NCBI GenBank assembly: GCA_023336205.1
Contig: JALQCR010000002.1
Coordinates: 186,001 to 250,000, forward strand
DNA: 64,000 nucleotides
Source: Pseudanabaena sp. Salubria-1
GTDB taxonomy: Bacteria > Cyanobacteriota > Cyanobacteriia > Pseudanabaenales > Pseudanabaenaceae
Direction of reading: 5' to 3'
Shown here: piece after piece, positions 9,318-17,688 of the stretch
Layout: every line of letters begins with the position of its first letter
Numbering within the stretch: the first letter of the stretch is position 1
Notes under the pieces: generated by a model
The model's database searches: none
Seen by the model: the letters and a program-made list of their open reading frames with translations, nothing else
What the model was told of the DNA's origin: nothing
Position numbers and translations under genes: made by a program

Positions 9318-9703
9318 CTCAAATATTCATCTCGACTTACTTGCTCCACACTCGCACTTTGTACTCGTTGATAAACATACTCCTCATACCTTTGTGTGTA
9401 TCGTCTTTCCCAGTCTACAAAGGGTAACTTTTCCGTAAAATGTCTTTGACAATGTTGACAATAAAATTGGCGGCGCGGCGTATTTAAATAAACTATTTTC
9501 CCAAATACTGACAAATCTCGAATCAATATCGGTCGATTTTGTTTTAATTTTCCACCATGCGTATTACAATGCGGACAAGTAATTTCATCCTGTAAAAATC
9601 TCAACTTTAGGGTGATTTTATTTTCTTCTTCCGTAAAACTTTCAACGGTTGTGTTGGGTAAATTTAGCAACCTATCTAGATACAAGTCCATACCTGTCAC
9701 CAC
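9248..9703 (-). CDS. ISL3 transposase, N-terminal zinc-binding part (first frame)
   Basis: 151 residues with the N-terminal zinc-binding domain of ISL3 transposases: CPHCN near residue 42 and CQHCQ near 80. A helix-turn-helix region follows, ending in SWDQIQGIFNHQFS. The true family sequence leaves this frame at the A9 run, after which this frame adds only KKKMIGKK and stops. The likely natural start is MDLYLDRLLNL (codon 5). Confidence 0.83.
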   Translation of the reverse strand: MVTGMDLYLDRLLNLPNTTVESFTEEENKITLKLRFLQDEITCPHCNTHGGKLKQNRPILIRDLSVFGKIVYLNTPRRQFYCQHCQRHFTEKLPFVDWERRYTQRYEEYVYQRVQSASVEQVSRDEYLSWDQIQGIFNHQFSLKKKMIGKK

Positions 9704-9752
9704 TTATCTTTGTGCTTCATTATACATTAATCCCCTCAAACCCAGAAGAGCC

Positions 9753-10022
9753 TGAATACTTACTTTTAAATAGCCCGTTGAAGCTAAAACTATTTAATGA
9801 AAAAATCTTTCTTCCTTCGATTTCATAGATCAAAACAATTTTTTCGATTGGATAATCTACAGCTAAAGCACCAGCAATAATAGATCCAGTGCTAGTTCCT
9901 ATGATTAAGTCAAAATAATCAGAAAATACTATTCCTAGCTCCTCATGAATTCTTTGGAGAATATGTGCAGCATATATCCCTCGAATCCCCCCACCATCAA
10001 TTGCTAAGATATTAAATGACAT
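9753..10022 (-). pseudogene. CapV-type patatin phospholipase, N-terminal part
   Basis: The 5' piece of the split CBASS effector. It contains the patatin oxyanion motif DGGGIRG (residues 9-15) and the nucleophile elbow GTSTG (42-46, catalytic Ser44). The 90 native codons from ATG 10022 to the target duplication are an exact multiple of three and continue in frame into the C-terminal piece at 8498. An earlier ATG at 10043 would add seven residues. Read as it stands, the frame enters the element and stops after about ten foreign codons, so the catalytic Asp is lost. Confidence 0.87.
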
Positions 10023-10078
10023 TGCGACTCTATCAATATTCACATAAAAAACGTATTCTAATTATAACATCGGTAATG

Positions 10079-10213
10079 TTATCTAAACAACCAGATCTGT
10101 GATGCTTGCTTGAAATTCTGGCGTAATTTTTTGTAAATTCCTAGCAACATTCTCAAAATGTCTTCTTTTTTAAGAGCAAAAGTACCGTGAAAGCTAAGAT
10201 TAAATTCTGACAT
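10079..10213 (-). pseudogene. Small conserved-looking ORF with a frameshift at an A6 run
   Basis: ATG 10213 opens a 44-codon frame starting MSEFNLSFHGTFALKK. After the A6 run the more protein-like sequence is in the -1 frame: RRHFENVARNLQKITPEFQ, then ASITDLVV and a stop at 10083. The most likely reading is a ~43-residue small gene with a one-base indel, or an error at the homopolymer. It precedes the Uma2 gene's stop region and is on the same strand. Function unknown. Confidence 0.3.
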
Positions 10214-10217
10214 AGGT

Positions 10218-10823
10218 TTAGATAGAAAAAATTGTTTTTGGGGTTAGCTGAAGTTCTGGAAAAGTTGGAGAAATAATGCGATCGCTATCAAAGAACTCAG
10301 TTATGTCATACCAACCATCGGAATTAATTAAGACAGTGATTTTTGCCTCTATCGGATCGATGATCCAATATTCAGGGATATCACGGGCTGCATATTCAGT
10401 GCGTTTGGCTCGGTAGTCAACGCTTTTTGTGGAAGGGCTGATTACTTCGATGACAAGTAATGGTGCGGATAGATCAAAATCAATCACAGCTTCACGCTCT
10501 TGCAAAGCTTGCCAATCATCTCGCTGCATCACCACTACATCAGGAATCCTGACGGTATCTAGTCCAATACCACGAGGACAACGTACTCCGACAATGCCTT
10601 GCAATGCAATCCAAGGTAAGCCAGTGCGCTCAATTTCACCATCAAGATCTCTTTCTAAAAACTTAGTAATTCCGCCATGTTTTCCAGTGGCTAATGACAT
10701 TGCTACAAGTTCTCCGTCAACTAGTTCATATTTTGTGTCAGACCCGTCAAAGTAAGTTAGGTAGTCAGCAAAAGTGACTCTAGACTTGGTGTTTTGGGTG
10801 GTTTTGGCGATCGCGATGGTCAT
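10218..10823 (-). CDS. Uma2 family (DUF820) PD-(D/E)XK endonuclease-like protein
   Basis: A 201-residue Uma2 protein, a family greatly expanded in cyanobacteria. The nuclease-fold residues are visible: IPDVVV (Asp) near residue 95, LLVIEVISPST (Glu) near 122 and PEYWIIDP near 150. The N-terminal FADYLTYFDG and YELVDGELV are the usual family start. The biological role of Uma2 proteins is not settled. The gene stands alone and looks intact. Confidence 0.9.
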   Translation of the reverse strand: MTIAIAKTTQNTKSRVTFADYLTYFDGSDTKYELVDGELVAMSLATGKHGGITKFLERDLDGEIERTGLPWIALQGIVGVRCPRGIGLDTVRIPDVVVMQRDDWQALQEREAVIDFDLSAPLLVIEVISPSTKSVDYRAKRTEYAARDIPEYWIIDPIEAKITVLINSDGWYDITEFFDSDRIISPTFPELQLTPKTIFSI

Positions 10824-10848
10824 ACAACTGTCCTCTCAAGAGATTTAG

Positions 10849-11637
10849 TTACAAATGGCAAGCTAAACAAGGCATTTCGTCATCTTCATCGTCTAGTACT
10901 GATTCTAATACTTCGGCAAGGCTAAGCTTTGGGGATGTTTTCTTTTCTCTAGCGATCGCTTTATCATGGTCGGCAATGATTTGATCTTTACGGGCAATAA
11001 TTTCTAACAAAGTTTCGCCCTGCGTCCATGTATAACCTCTATTTACCCTTGATTGATCCTCATACTTAACAGCTTGTTCAAATAAATCTGGATGTTCTTC
11101 AGAGAGTCTAACCCACTCATATTTGCGTTGAAAGAAGCAAAAGAAACATCCAGAACGACTGCGCCATTTATAGTAACTAGGTAAACCGATTCCGCTTTCA
11201 TCCAGAATACGAAGAATATCTTCTTTAATTAAACCCCTTTCTTTAAAAGGAAAGATGGGCATAATATTAGGCTTTCGAGATATATATCCATCTCGATTCT
11301 CGTCTGCCCTAATTCCTATATAGCTATATGTATCTTCATTTCCAATAAACTGTTCTAGAGGTTTTATTTTCATGAAATCAGTACACCAGCGCATTTTAGG
11401 CGACGGTAAAACCTGTCCATATACTTCAAACCAATGATCAAATCCTCTTTCTGTGCATAGATATTCAATCTTAATTCCAAGCCTAGCCTTGATCCGATCA
11501 AGGTATTCGTAAGTCTCAGGAAGTTCTCTTCCTGTGTCGCAGAAAAAATATTCCATTTCTGGAATTTCTTGATAGAGGAGAATTGCCAATGCTGTGCTAT
11601 CTTTCCCCCCTGATAATCCTAAAACGTGCCTAGCCAT
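10849..11637 (-). CDS. PAPS-reductase-fold protein, SspD/DndC-like sulfur transfer enzyme
   Basis: A 262-residue ATP-pyrophosphatase of the PAPS reductase fold. The PP-loop LSGGKDST is at residues 8-15. Cysteines cluster at RWCTDF, SGCFFCFF and the C-terminal CLACHL, suggesting Fe-S or sulfur handling. In DndC and SspD such enzymes activate the DNA phosphate for sulfur insertion. The nearby ATPase and DUF4007 genes on the same strand make SspD the best match. It begins 12 bases after the HARE-HTH-like gene ends, so the two are probably co-transcribed. No cysteine desulfurase (SspA) gene is in the window; a housekeeping IscS could substitute. Confidence 0.78.
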   Translation of the reverse strand: MARHVLGLSGGKDSTALAILLYQEIPEMEYFFCDTGRELPETYEYLDRIKARLGIKIEYLCTERGFDHWFEVYGQVLPSPKMRWCTDFMKIKPLEQFIGNEDTYSYIGIRADENRDGYISRKPNIMPIFPFKERGLIKEDILRILDESGIGLPSYYKWRSRSGCFFCFFQRKYEWVRLSEEHPDLFEQAVKYEDQSRVNRGYTWTQGETLLEIIARKDQIIADHDKAIAREKKTSPKLSLAEVLESVLDDEDDEMPCLACHL

Positions 11638-11649
11638 AAATTTAAATCT

Positions 11650-12015
11650 CTATTCTTCAAAATCAAAAATATAATCATAAAGTGAGGCTTCAAAGTCAAT
11701 CATCGAGATATCATTATTGTTTTCAAGACTCTTTTGAAGTACTTGAGTAATGAACCAACGTTTATCATTTTGCTCAAAATATCTGTGAGGAGAAGCTTTT
11801 TTTACCTTGCTATCAATCGCATGACGTTTTAAAGCATCCTGAACCATTTTTAAAGGATTATCCGTATTGAAATGATAGAGATTTTTCTCTAGAATCAATT
11901 GACAAATCTCTTGGGAAGTCATCGATCGCTTTGTCTCACCCATCACCTCTAAAATTGCCTGAGCTATAGTCTTTTGTTTTATTTTTGTATCGCTACTCCC
12001 ACATATATCACTCAT
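11650..12015 (-). CDS. HARE-HTH-like winged-helix protein
   Basis: A 121-residue protein. Residues 15-90 (AILEVMGETKRSMTSQEICQ, then LILEKNLY, then DALKRHAI) look like a HARE-HTH domain, a winged helix found fused or next to restriction and modification genes and thought to sense DNA state. The acidic C terminus (ISMIDFEASLYDYIFDFEE in pieces) could mediate protein contact. It sits between the SspC-like and SspD-like genes, so it may be an accessory DNA-recognition or regulatory subunit. Family call by pattern only. Confidence 0.55.
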   Translation of the reverse strand: MSDICGSSDTKIKQKTIAQAILEVMGETKRSMTSQEICQLILEKNLYHFNTDNPLKMVQDALKRHAIDSKVKKASPHRYFEQNDKRWFITQVLQKSLENNNDISMIDFEASLYDYIFDFEE

Positions 12016-12078
12016 AAATTAGAAAAAAATTTTAGATACTAATAGTATGATACATATAGTTAGTGAGTATTGGTAATT

Positions 12079-12324
12079 ATGTATCAACGAATTAATATTA
12101 CGCTGCCTAATGAAACCTTACAGCTACTCGATCGCATAGCCCCCAAAGGCGATCGTAGTCATTTTATTGATCAAGCAGTAAAGTACTACATTAATGCCGA
12201 AGCAAAAGAAAATCTTAGGGAAAAGCTCAAACAAGGTGCAGTCCGATGGGCTGAAAGAGATCTAGGCATTACCCAAGACTGGTTTAATATTGATGAGGAA
12301 TCATGGCAAAACGCCAACAGGTAA
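12079..12324 (+). CDS. Ribbon-helix-helix antitoxin (MazE/CopG-like)
   Basis: An ~81-residue antitoxin. The N terminus YQRINITLPNETLQLLDRIA is a typical ribbon-helix-helix strand and helix, followed by HFIDQAVKYYI. The Trp- and acidic-rich C terminus is the likely toxin-binding tail. ATG 12079 is preferred to a TTG three codons earlier. It overlaps the MazF-like gene by 22 bases. It is transcribed divergently from the HARE-HTH-like gene across only about 60 bases, where an autoregulated operator would be expected. Confidence 0.8.
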   Translation: MYQRINITLPNETLQLLDRIAPKGDRSHFIDQAVKYYINAEAKENLREKLKQGAVRWAERDLGITQDWFNIDEESWQNANR

Positions 12325-12674
12325 CACTTCCCAAGAGAGGTGAAATTTACTTAGTAAACTTTGACCTCATAGTTGGCTCAGAAATTCAAAAAACTCGTCC
12401 AGCACTTGTTCTCCAAAATAATATTTCTAATCAACATAGTCCGATTACTATTGTTGCTGCCCTCTCATCTCAATTTGATGCTGAGATATATCCCATAGAA
12501 GTTTTAATCACGCCACCTGAAGGGGGACTGAGCCATCCATCAGTAGTTTTACTCAACCAAATTCGATCTATTGATAGACAACGCCTAGTTAAGCGACTTG
12601 GTATTGTCTCCGATCAGCTAATGGACTGTGTAAACAATGCAATTCTAATTAGCTTAGGCTTAATCGATCTATGA
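12303..12674 (+). CDS. MazF/PemK-like mRNA interferase toxin
   Basis: A 123-residue MazF-family toxin: KRGEIYLVNFDLIVGSEIQK at the start, then TRPALVLQNN and LLNQIRSIDRQRL, all standard family motifs. It would cleave mRNA in the absence of antitoxin. It is coupled to the upstream antitoxin by a 22-base overlap. Its last six bases overlap the 3' end of the convergent SspC-like ATPase gene. The pair is inserted between genes of the phosphorothioation-like locus in the opposite direction, so it may stabilise that locus. Confidence 0.88.
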   Translation: MAKRQQVTLPKRGEIYLVNFDLIVGSEIQKTRPALVLQNNISNQHSPITIVAALSSQFDAEIYPIEVLITPPEGGLSHPSVVLLNQIRSIDRQRLVKRLGIVSDQLMDCVNNAILISLGLIDL

Positions 12675-15600
12675 GCTTTTTGGGGATCTCTTTTGACTTG
12701 ATACCTTTGTGGAAATTAGATTGACATCTTCTAGCTGTCGCTCTCCCAAGACTTTCTCAGCTAATTTAGCAATTAAAGCTTGCTGTAAACGATCGCTACC
12801 TTGCACGATCGCTTCATTCAAGATTTTTTCTACTAATGGTTCGAGGCGATCGCTATCTTCGCGATCAAGCCAAACCAAGCGATGAACTTCCTGACCATCA
12901 GGACGGGCGATCGTGATTCTACGAGCATCAAACCCTTGATTTTTTGAGGCAACCATCCCCTTTTGCAAAGCTTCAAGATTAATAAAGCGACGTGCTAAAT
13001 CGCTAAGCTTTGGTTCAAAACTAGTCATGTCTGCATCAGTCCAAGATTCCGCAGGCTTGTCCACCACAATCATCAGCAAAGACTCCAACCATCGTTGATC
13101 GTCCGCAGTTTCATCGGCAGCAGCCAAAACAAATCGGCGCAGTGTCCTTTCCAAACAAGATTCAACCAAATAACTTGCCCTAACTTGCAAATCTTCCCGT
13201 AACTTTTCACTACTTCGCCGCACTCCAAAAGCCTCATGCAAAAGGTTTTGACAATCAGCAAGTAAGCGATCGTAAGTAGTTTGAACTTCATGTAAAACTT
13301 GAACTAACTTACCCTTAAACTGCTTTGCGGTTGTACCGTCATCAGCCTGACCAGCAACGATCGCCGCTAGTCCACAAGCAACAGGTAAAGATTGGAATAG
13401 AAGTACATCGGGTTCTTGAGCCTTTTGTAAGGTGCGGACAACAGCCTGAGCTTCAGTACTAATGCACGTTGTTTTTGTGGTGTAAGCAGGTAACTTTTTG
13501 ACAAATTGGAACAATGGCTTGACTACTGATAGCATCGTGACATTGCGAATGTTTGCGGGTATCTTTTTCTCGCTCGACTTGGCACTAGACGATCGCAATA
13601 CATTTTCTAACTCACGGAAGACCTGCGATCGCAAGCCCACTATTTCAAAATGCTTTACCGCAAAGCGCTGCGGATGTTTTACCAACAATTCAAAATGTTC
13701 GCTGCCTAATACTGGGATAAAAGTTCCATCTTTATAGACGCTGACATCATCAACGTGATCTAACAACACCGCTGCTAAAAGAATGGGAATTACACCGCGC
13801 TTCACCCCATAGGGCGGCGCATCTAAGATTGCATAAAGCTGATCGACAGTTCGCGGCTTTTCCAAAGACTCTAGACAGAAATTTTCGACTGCTTCCCAAA
13901 CTGATTTCATCAAGGGATAATTTGGTGGATGAAATCCCCAAAGCCCATCTTCTTTTCGATGAATTCCCGTTGTCTGTAATACCGAGGTATAAATGCTCAC
14001 TTCGGGACCATTTCCACTTAGTCCTAATCCTTCGCGATCACCATGATCTAACATCGCCTGAATTAACGTCCGCAAAGCTCTGACCATCTGCGAACTGAGT
14101 TCACGGCGGTTAATCAACTCATTCCAGAGTGTCATACTCTTGTGATAAACGCGATCGCAAACTTCAGACAGCTTAGAATTAAAGTCAATTGCCCGACTAA
14201 TCACTACGCGATCTCCTTGTATCCAACAGACATTTTGATGCTGTCCGATTGCAAAAGCCTGACTTAAAGCCTCATCTAATAGTCTTTCTGCTTGAACCAT
14301 CCGATGACGAATTTCCAAAGCCGCCACTTTATCACGCTCTATTTCAGGATACTTAGCACGGATTTTCTGAAGTGCTGTATATTCTAAAGCCGATATTTCT
14401 AAAAGTTTGAGATTAGTAGAATTAACCACAATCAAAGGTTTTTTATCCGCAGTCTCGACTGGTACTGACTGTGGCGGCTCTGCACCTACCCAATAACCAA
14501 TTAATCCATCAAAACCATGATTTGAGCAACACAATTCATTCCAGTTAACATCGTTATCTAGATAGATTCTCTCAAAATAGCGAGTTGTGCCTGTTGTATA
14601 GCTATGGCGTTGAGCAACTACAGGCTTGAGCTTAGACACATCAGCTAATATTTTGGCTAAAGGCGATCTCCCACTAATCATCGAACCCTCAATGTAAGTA
14701 GTAATCGCACTTTCTACATCAAAATCTGAGCCTTCCCAAATTCTTAACTCATCAATTTTCTTGCGATGATGTAAAATCCCTTTTTGATTGAGAAACTCAT
14801 CAATTAAACGGCTGATTGATGCATGTGATGTGCGATCGCTAGCCTGATCACACATTGCCCACATTACCAAGTCTCGTGATGCTCTTAATCCGCCTGTGGA
14901 GGTGACTAGATTGAGGATACCCACTGTTTTGAGCAATTTCAAACTCTCTGGATCAGAATTCCTAGCATCACTCACTAAAGTCTGAATTTCCACCCATTTT
15001 TGTAATTGTGGACGACTCGCTAATCCTATTCCTGCTGCTTCTATAAAGTAATCGTAGACACGATCTAACTTTAAAGTGGGAATACCATCTTTTCTCAGAC
15101 AAAACTCATCTAGATGACTTCTTAATGCGTATGGTTCGGAGCTAGTTAGGAATGTAAATAATGAGCGATCGTTCTGGGCGTATCGAGTGCAAAGAATTGG
15201 TAACACCAAAGCTGTGATCGGATGTAGTGGATACGCTGCCGCTAATAGTTCAGGCGAAATATCATCAACTTGCGATCGCAAAGTTTCACACCATTCTTCT
15301 GCTTGACTATCTATAAGTGCGTCATATTTTTTAGTATTAGATTTATCCCCAGAACGAGAGATAGCCTGCCCAATCAACCTCGTCATTTGTCGTGCTGACT
15401 CAGTGAAAGGAATATCTTGAAACCTTCCTTGAATCTTTGCCCATTCATTACGTTGTAATGAAGCTAGTCTCTCACCATAGTCAGCAAAAGACTGATGTAA
15501 TAAACCAATTAAGTAGAACTTTACAGAATCAGGAGAGCGCGAAGCGCTCTCCTGATTCTTATTTACCTGTAATTCTGCTAATTGCTGCAAAAGATAAAGA

Positions 15601-16229
15601 TCTGCCTCATTCGGATGTAGAGATGCGTATTCTAAGTTCTTGCCCAACTCATCGACAATTAACAGCACATCAGTTTCGGCTGTTGCAATTACTTCTCTCA
15701 CTAACTGTAATGCAGTCTTACTATCAACTTTGTGCCCAGCCCTAACTTCCCCCGCTAGATCCACAAGCTGAGTTGCGATCTCAGGCTTACTCTTCTTCTT
15801 CCAAAAATGACTTGCGCCATAATCCAAAGCTCGGACAATTGTATGTGCTAGGGGTTCTCTTTGCGCCGTAGCGATCGCCCTAAAGCAAGCTTTTTTAGGT
15901 AAATTATGATTTAATTTTTGAAATTCTGCTTCCGTCAGTGCTTTTTCGGCGATCGCCAAAGCATCTTGCTTAACTACCGTTTCAGCAGCACATAGACAAG
16001 TCAAAAAATGGGCAAACGCTGATTTTCCCGTCCCATATACCCCTGTTAGTGTAATTGCTTGAGTCTGTTCAGATTCAGGCACATCCACCAAAATTTGTTT
16101 GAGCGCATATATAGAGCGATCGGTTAAGACATAACCATTTACTGAATTAGGGTTATCAAGATCTCGCTCCAGATTTATCGATCTCGCATAGCGGCGATTT
16201 AAATGAAAATATTCTGACAACTTAAGCAT
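12669..16229 (-). CDS. Large P-loop ATPase, SspC-like (phosphorothioation locus)
   Basis: An 1186-residue ATPase. Walker A GVYGTGKS is at residues 63-70 and the Walker B segment DVLLIVDEL at 187-195, giving an N-terminal AAA-type domain followed by a long helical region without recognisable motifs. Its start overlaps the stop of the DUF4007 gene by one base (TAATG), so the two are coupled. In the SspABCD system SspC is the ATPase acting with the nickase SspB and the sulfur enzyme SspD. I assign it by that context, since I cannot align it here. The gene carries an in-frame perfect palindrome at 15526-15558, coding for part of residues 225-236. Confidence 0.7.
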   Translation of the reverse strand: MLKLSEYFHLNRRYARSINLERDLDNPNSVNGYVLTDRSIYALKQILVDVPESEQTQAITLTGVYGTGKSAFAHFLTCLCAAETVVKQDALAIAEKALTEAEFQKLNHNLPKKACFRAIATAQREPLAHTIVRALDYGASHFWKKKSKPEIATQLVDLAGEVRAGHKVDSKTALQLVREVIATAETDVLLIVDELGKNLEYASLHPNEADLYLLQQLAELQVNKNQESASRSPDSVKFYLIGLLHQSFADYGERLASLQRNEWAKIQGRFQDIPFTESARQMTRLIGQAISRSGDKSNTKKYDALIDSQAEEWCETLRSQVDDISPELLAAAYPLHPITALVLPILCTRYAQNDRSLFTFLTSSEPYALRSHLDEFCLRKDGIPTLKLDRVYDYFIEAAGIGLASRPQLQKWVEIQTLVSDARNSDPESLKLLKTVGILNLVTSTGGLRASRDLVMWAMCDQASDRTSHASISRLIDEFLNQKGILHHRKKIDELRIWEGSDFDVESAITTYIEGSMISGRSPLAKILADVSKLKPVVAQRHSYTTGTTRYFERIYLDNDVNWNELCCSNHGFDGLIGYWVGAEPPQSVPVETADKKPLIVVNSTNLKLLEISALEYTALQKIRAKYPEIERDKVAALEIRHRMVQAERLLDEALSQAFAIGQHQNVCWIQGDRVVISRAIDFNSKLSEVCDRVYHKSMTLWNELINRRELSSQMVRALRTLIQAMLDHGDREGLGLSGNGPEVSIYTSVLQTTGIHRKEDGLWGFHPPNYPLMKSVWEAVENFCLESLEKPRTVDQLYAILDAPPYGVKRGVIPILLAAVLLDHVDDVSVYKDGTFIPVLGSEHFELLVKHPQRFAVKHFEIVGLRSQVFRELENVLRSSSAKSSEKKIPANIRNVTMLSVVKPLFQFVKKLPAYTTKTTCISTEAQAVVRTLQKAQEPDVLLFQSLPVACGLAAIVAGQADDGTTAKQFKGKLVQVLHEVQTTYDRLLADCQNLLHEAFGVRRSSEKLREDLQVRASYLVESCLERTLRRFVLAAADETADDQRWLESLLMIVVDKPAESWTDADMTSFEPKLSDLARRFINLEALQKGMVASKNQGFDARRITIARPDGQEVHRLVWLDREDSDRLEPLVEKILNEAIVQGSDRLQQALIAKLAEKVLGERQLEDVNLISTKVSSQKRSPKSS
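15526..15558. repeat. Perfect 15+3+15 palindrome inside the SspC-like coding sequence
   Basis: GAATCAGGAGAGCGC at 15526-15540 is followed by GAA and then by its exact reverse complement at 15544-15558. The frame stays open through it and encodes a polar stretch (NQESASRSPDS) just after the Walker B region. A perfect palindrome in a gene body is unlikely under codon constraint alone, so it is best read as a mobile palindromic element that entered in frame. Confidence 0.85.
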
Positions 16230-17140
16230 TAATGTTTGTAGTATTTATTCAAGATTGTTTGACTGACTTTTGTTGGCGCTTGGGTTAATGCCATCTGAAT
16301 TAAGCCTGCACTTTCCGATAAGGAGATCGCATTACACCACCTTGCTACTTGCTCGATCGCATCACAAAGCGCACTCTCAGAGAGTTTAAACACCATCCCT
16401 GGACTGCCTTCATCAAATAACAATCGTGATAAGGAAATTGTTCTCTGACCACTACTAAGGGATTCAGCAAAATCTAGACAAGCCGCGACTACAATTTCGG
16501 CATGGAGACTTGGTTTAGATCCAATCCGAAACGAGTAATGCAAAGAGTCACCTGCCCTTTGCATCAAGCCTAATTCTGCAAAAGGACAATCCAAATTGTC
16601 TTCGTTCAGACTAATGTCATCGCCCTGTCTAACGTACATTCTCAATAAACAAGTAGCATCTTTTTTTAGTGAGGCTTCAACAGTTCGATTTCCCAAGGAA
16701 TCTCGATACTTTACCAATGCTAATTTCAAATCCTCAGACGTAAATTCAGCTTGACGTAAAGCATTAAAGGCAGCATACCAAGCCGTGGCTCTACATGGTT
16801 GCTTTAACAAATGCCAATGTAACAACCACAACGAGGCAGGATCTTCTAAAAAAGGATCATAACCATCATCACCCAGTAACATCCTCCCAAATTGTGATGG
16901 TTGACAATCGCGATCGTCCTCAATCAGCTTAAACGCCCCACACCAATAGCGAATTGCCTTCGCCATGTTTTTGCCTACCCCTAGCTGAATGTGAGCATCT
17001 TCTTCTAGGAAAATCCCCGAATTTTCGCTGACTGCCTGAAATCCTTTTTTTAACCAGCTATACCGAGGATAAAACGTTTCATGCCGAGCAAAAATTAATT
17101 CCGAGCCGCTAGAAATATTACTGTTGATAGTCTGAACCAT
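16229..17140 (-). CDS. DUF4007 protein, SspB-like
   Basis: A 303-residue protein of the DUF4007 family: FARHETFYPRYSWLKKGFQA at the N terminus, then LGVGKNMAKAIRYWC and PFLEDPASLWLLHW. From memory, DUF4007 is the domain of SspB, the DNA-nicking component of single-stranded phosphorothioation, and it occurs with PAPS-reductase-fold partners. It is the first gene of the minus-strand locus and overlaps the ATPase gene by one base. The 110-base gap to the divergent xisH gene should hold the promoter. The DUF4007 assignment is firmer than the functional one. Confidence 0.75.
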   Translation of the reverse strand: MVQTINSNISSGSELIFARHETFYPRYSWLKKGFQAVSENSGIFLEEDAHIQLGVGKNMAKAIRYWCGAFKLIEDDRDCQPSQFGRMLLGDDGYDPFLEDPASLWLLHWHLLKQPCRATAWYAAFNALRQAEFTSEDLKLALVKYRDSLGNRTVEASLKKDATCLLRMYVRQGDDISLNEDNLDCPFAELGLMQRAGDSLHYSFRIGSKPSLHAEIVVAACLDFAESLSSGQRTISLSRLLFDEGSPGMVFKLSESALCDAIEQVARWCNAISLSESAGLIQMALTQAPTKVSQTILNKYYKH

Positions 17141-17250
17141 ATTTACTCTTTAATTTGCTTGGCAAACTTAACCCATAAACTAAGTTAACTGCTTCCACAG
17201 GCAAACCATTATAAGGTATAGGATAGACTTAAGTTTTAACAGTAATTTCT

Positions 17251-17688
17251 ATGTCAGCCCGTGATCTATTTCATGACATTGTTAAAAATGCCTTACAAAA
17301 AGACGGCTGGACGATCACCCATGATCCCTATCCATTGCCAACAGGCAGTTTTGATCTAGCGATCGACCTCGGCGCTGAAAAAGTAATTGCCGCCTACCGA
17401 GGAGAACAGAGAATTGCCATTGAAATCAAAAGTTTTTTAGGTCCCTCCAAAATTTCTCAATTTTATGGAGCCTTAGGGCAGTTTATCGCCTATCGTACAG
17501 CCTTGCATACCCAAGATGCAGCCCGTATTCTTTATCTTGCCGTCCCTGATGACATTTATGATCGCTTCTTCTTAACACCGTTTGTACAAGAACTAGTTAC
17601 CCAAAATCAACTTTATTTACTCACATACTCAATCAAATCTGAGAGCTTAGAAAAATGGATACCATTACCCAATATCGTCAGCAAATAA
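17251..17688 (+). CDS. xisH: XisH family protein
   Basis: A 145-residue XisH protein, a PD-(D/E)XK-like fold: MSARDLFHDIVKNALQKDGW, then SFDLAIDLGAEK and IAIEIKSFLG (the Glu-x-Lys of the fold). First named as an fdxN-element excision-controlling factor in heterocystous cyanobacteria, it is now known as a very common cyanobacterial pair with XisI, usually with no excision element nearby. It overlaps xisI by 34 bases. No excision element is visible here. Confidence 0.93.
   Translation: MSARDLFHDIVKNALQKDGWTITHDPYPLPTGSFDLAIDLGAEKVIAAYRGEQRIAIEIKSFLGPSKISQFYGALGQFIAYRTALHTQDAARILYLAVPDDIYDRFFLTPFVQELVTQNQLYLLTYSIKSESLEKWIPLPNIVSK

Larger units (their letters stand above)
8507..9752 (-). mobile_element. 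ISL3-family insertion sequence inside capV, 8-bp target duplication
   Basis: The terminal repeats begin GGGTCTTCTGGGTTT on the left (8507) and, reverse-complemented, GGCTCTTCTGGGTTT on the right (ending 9752), with two mismatches over about 22 bases. The direct repeat TGAATACT is present at 8499-8506 and 9753-9760, an exact 8-bp target duplication as expected for ISL3. The insertion is therefore simple and recent enough for the duplication to be unchanged. Precise removal restores the phospholipase frame. Confidence 0.93.

Noticed and set aside
10165..10185. Programmed -1 ribosomal frameshift in the small ORF near 10.2 kb
   Set aside because: The A AAA AAG heptamer is not in the reading register needed for tandem slippage; an indel explains it better.
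10849..17140. BREX type 4 as the identity of the PAPS-reductase locus
   Set aside because: No PglZ or BrxL gene is present, whereas the DUF4007 gene fits SspB; I keep this only as an alternative to test.
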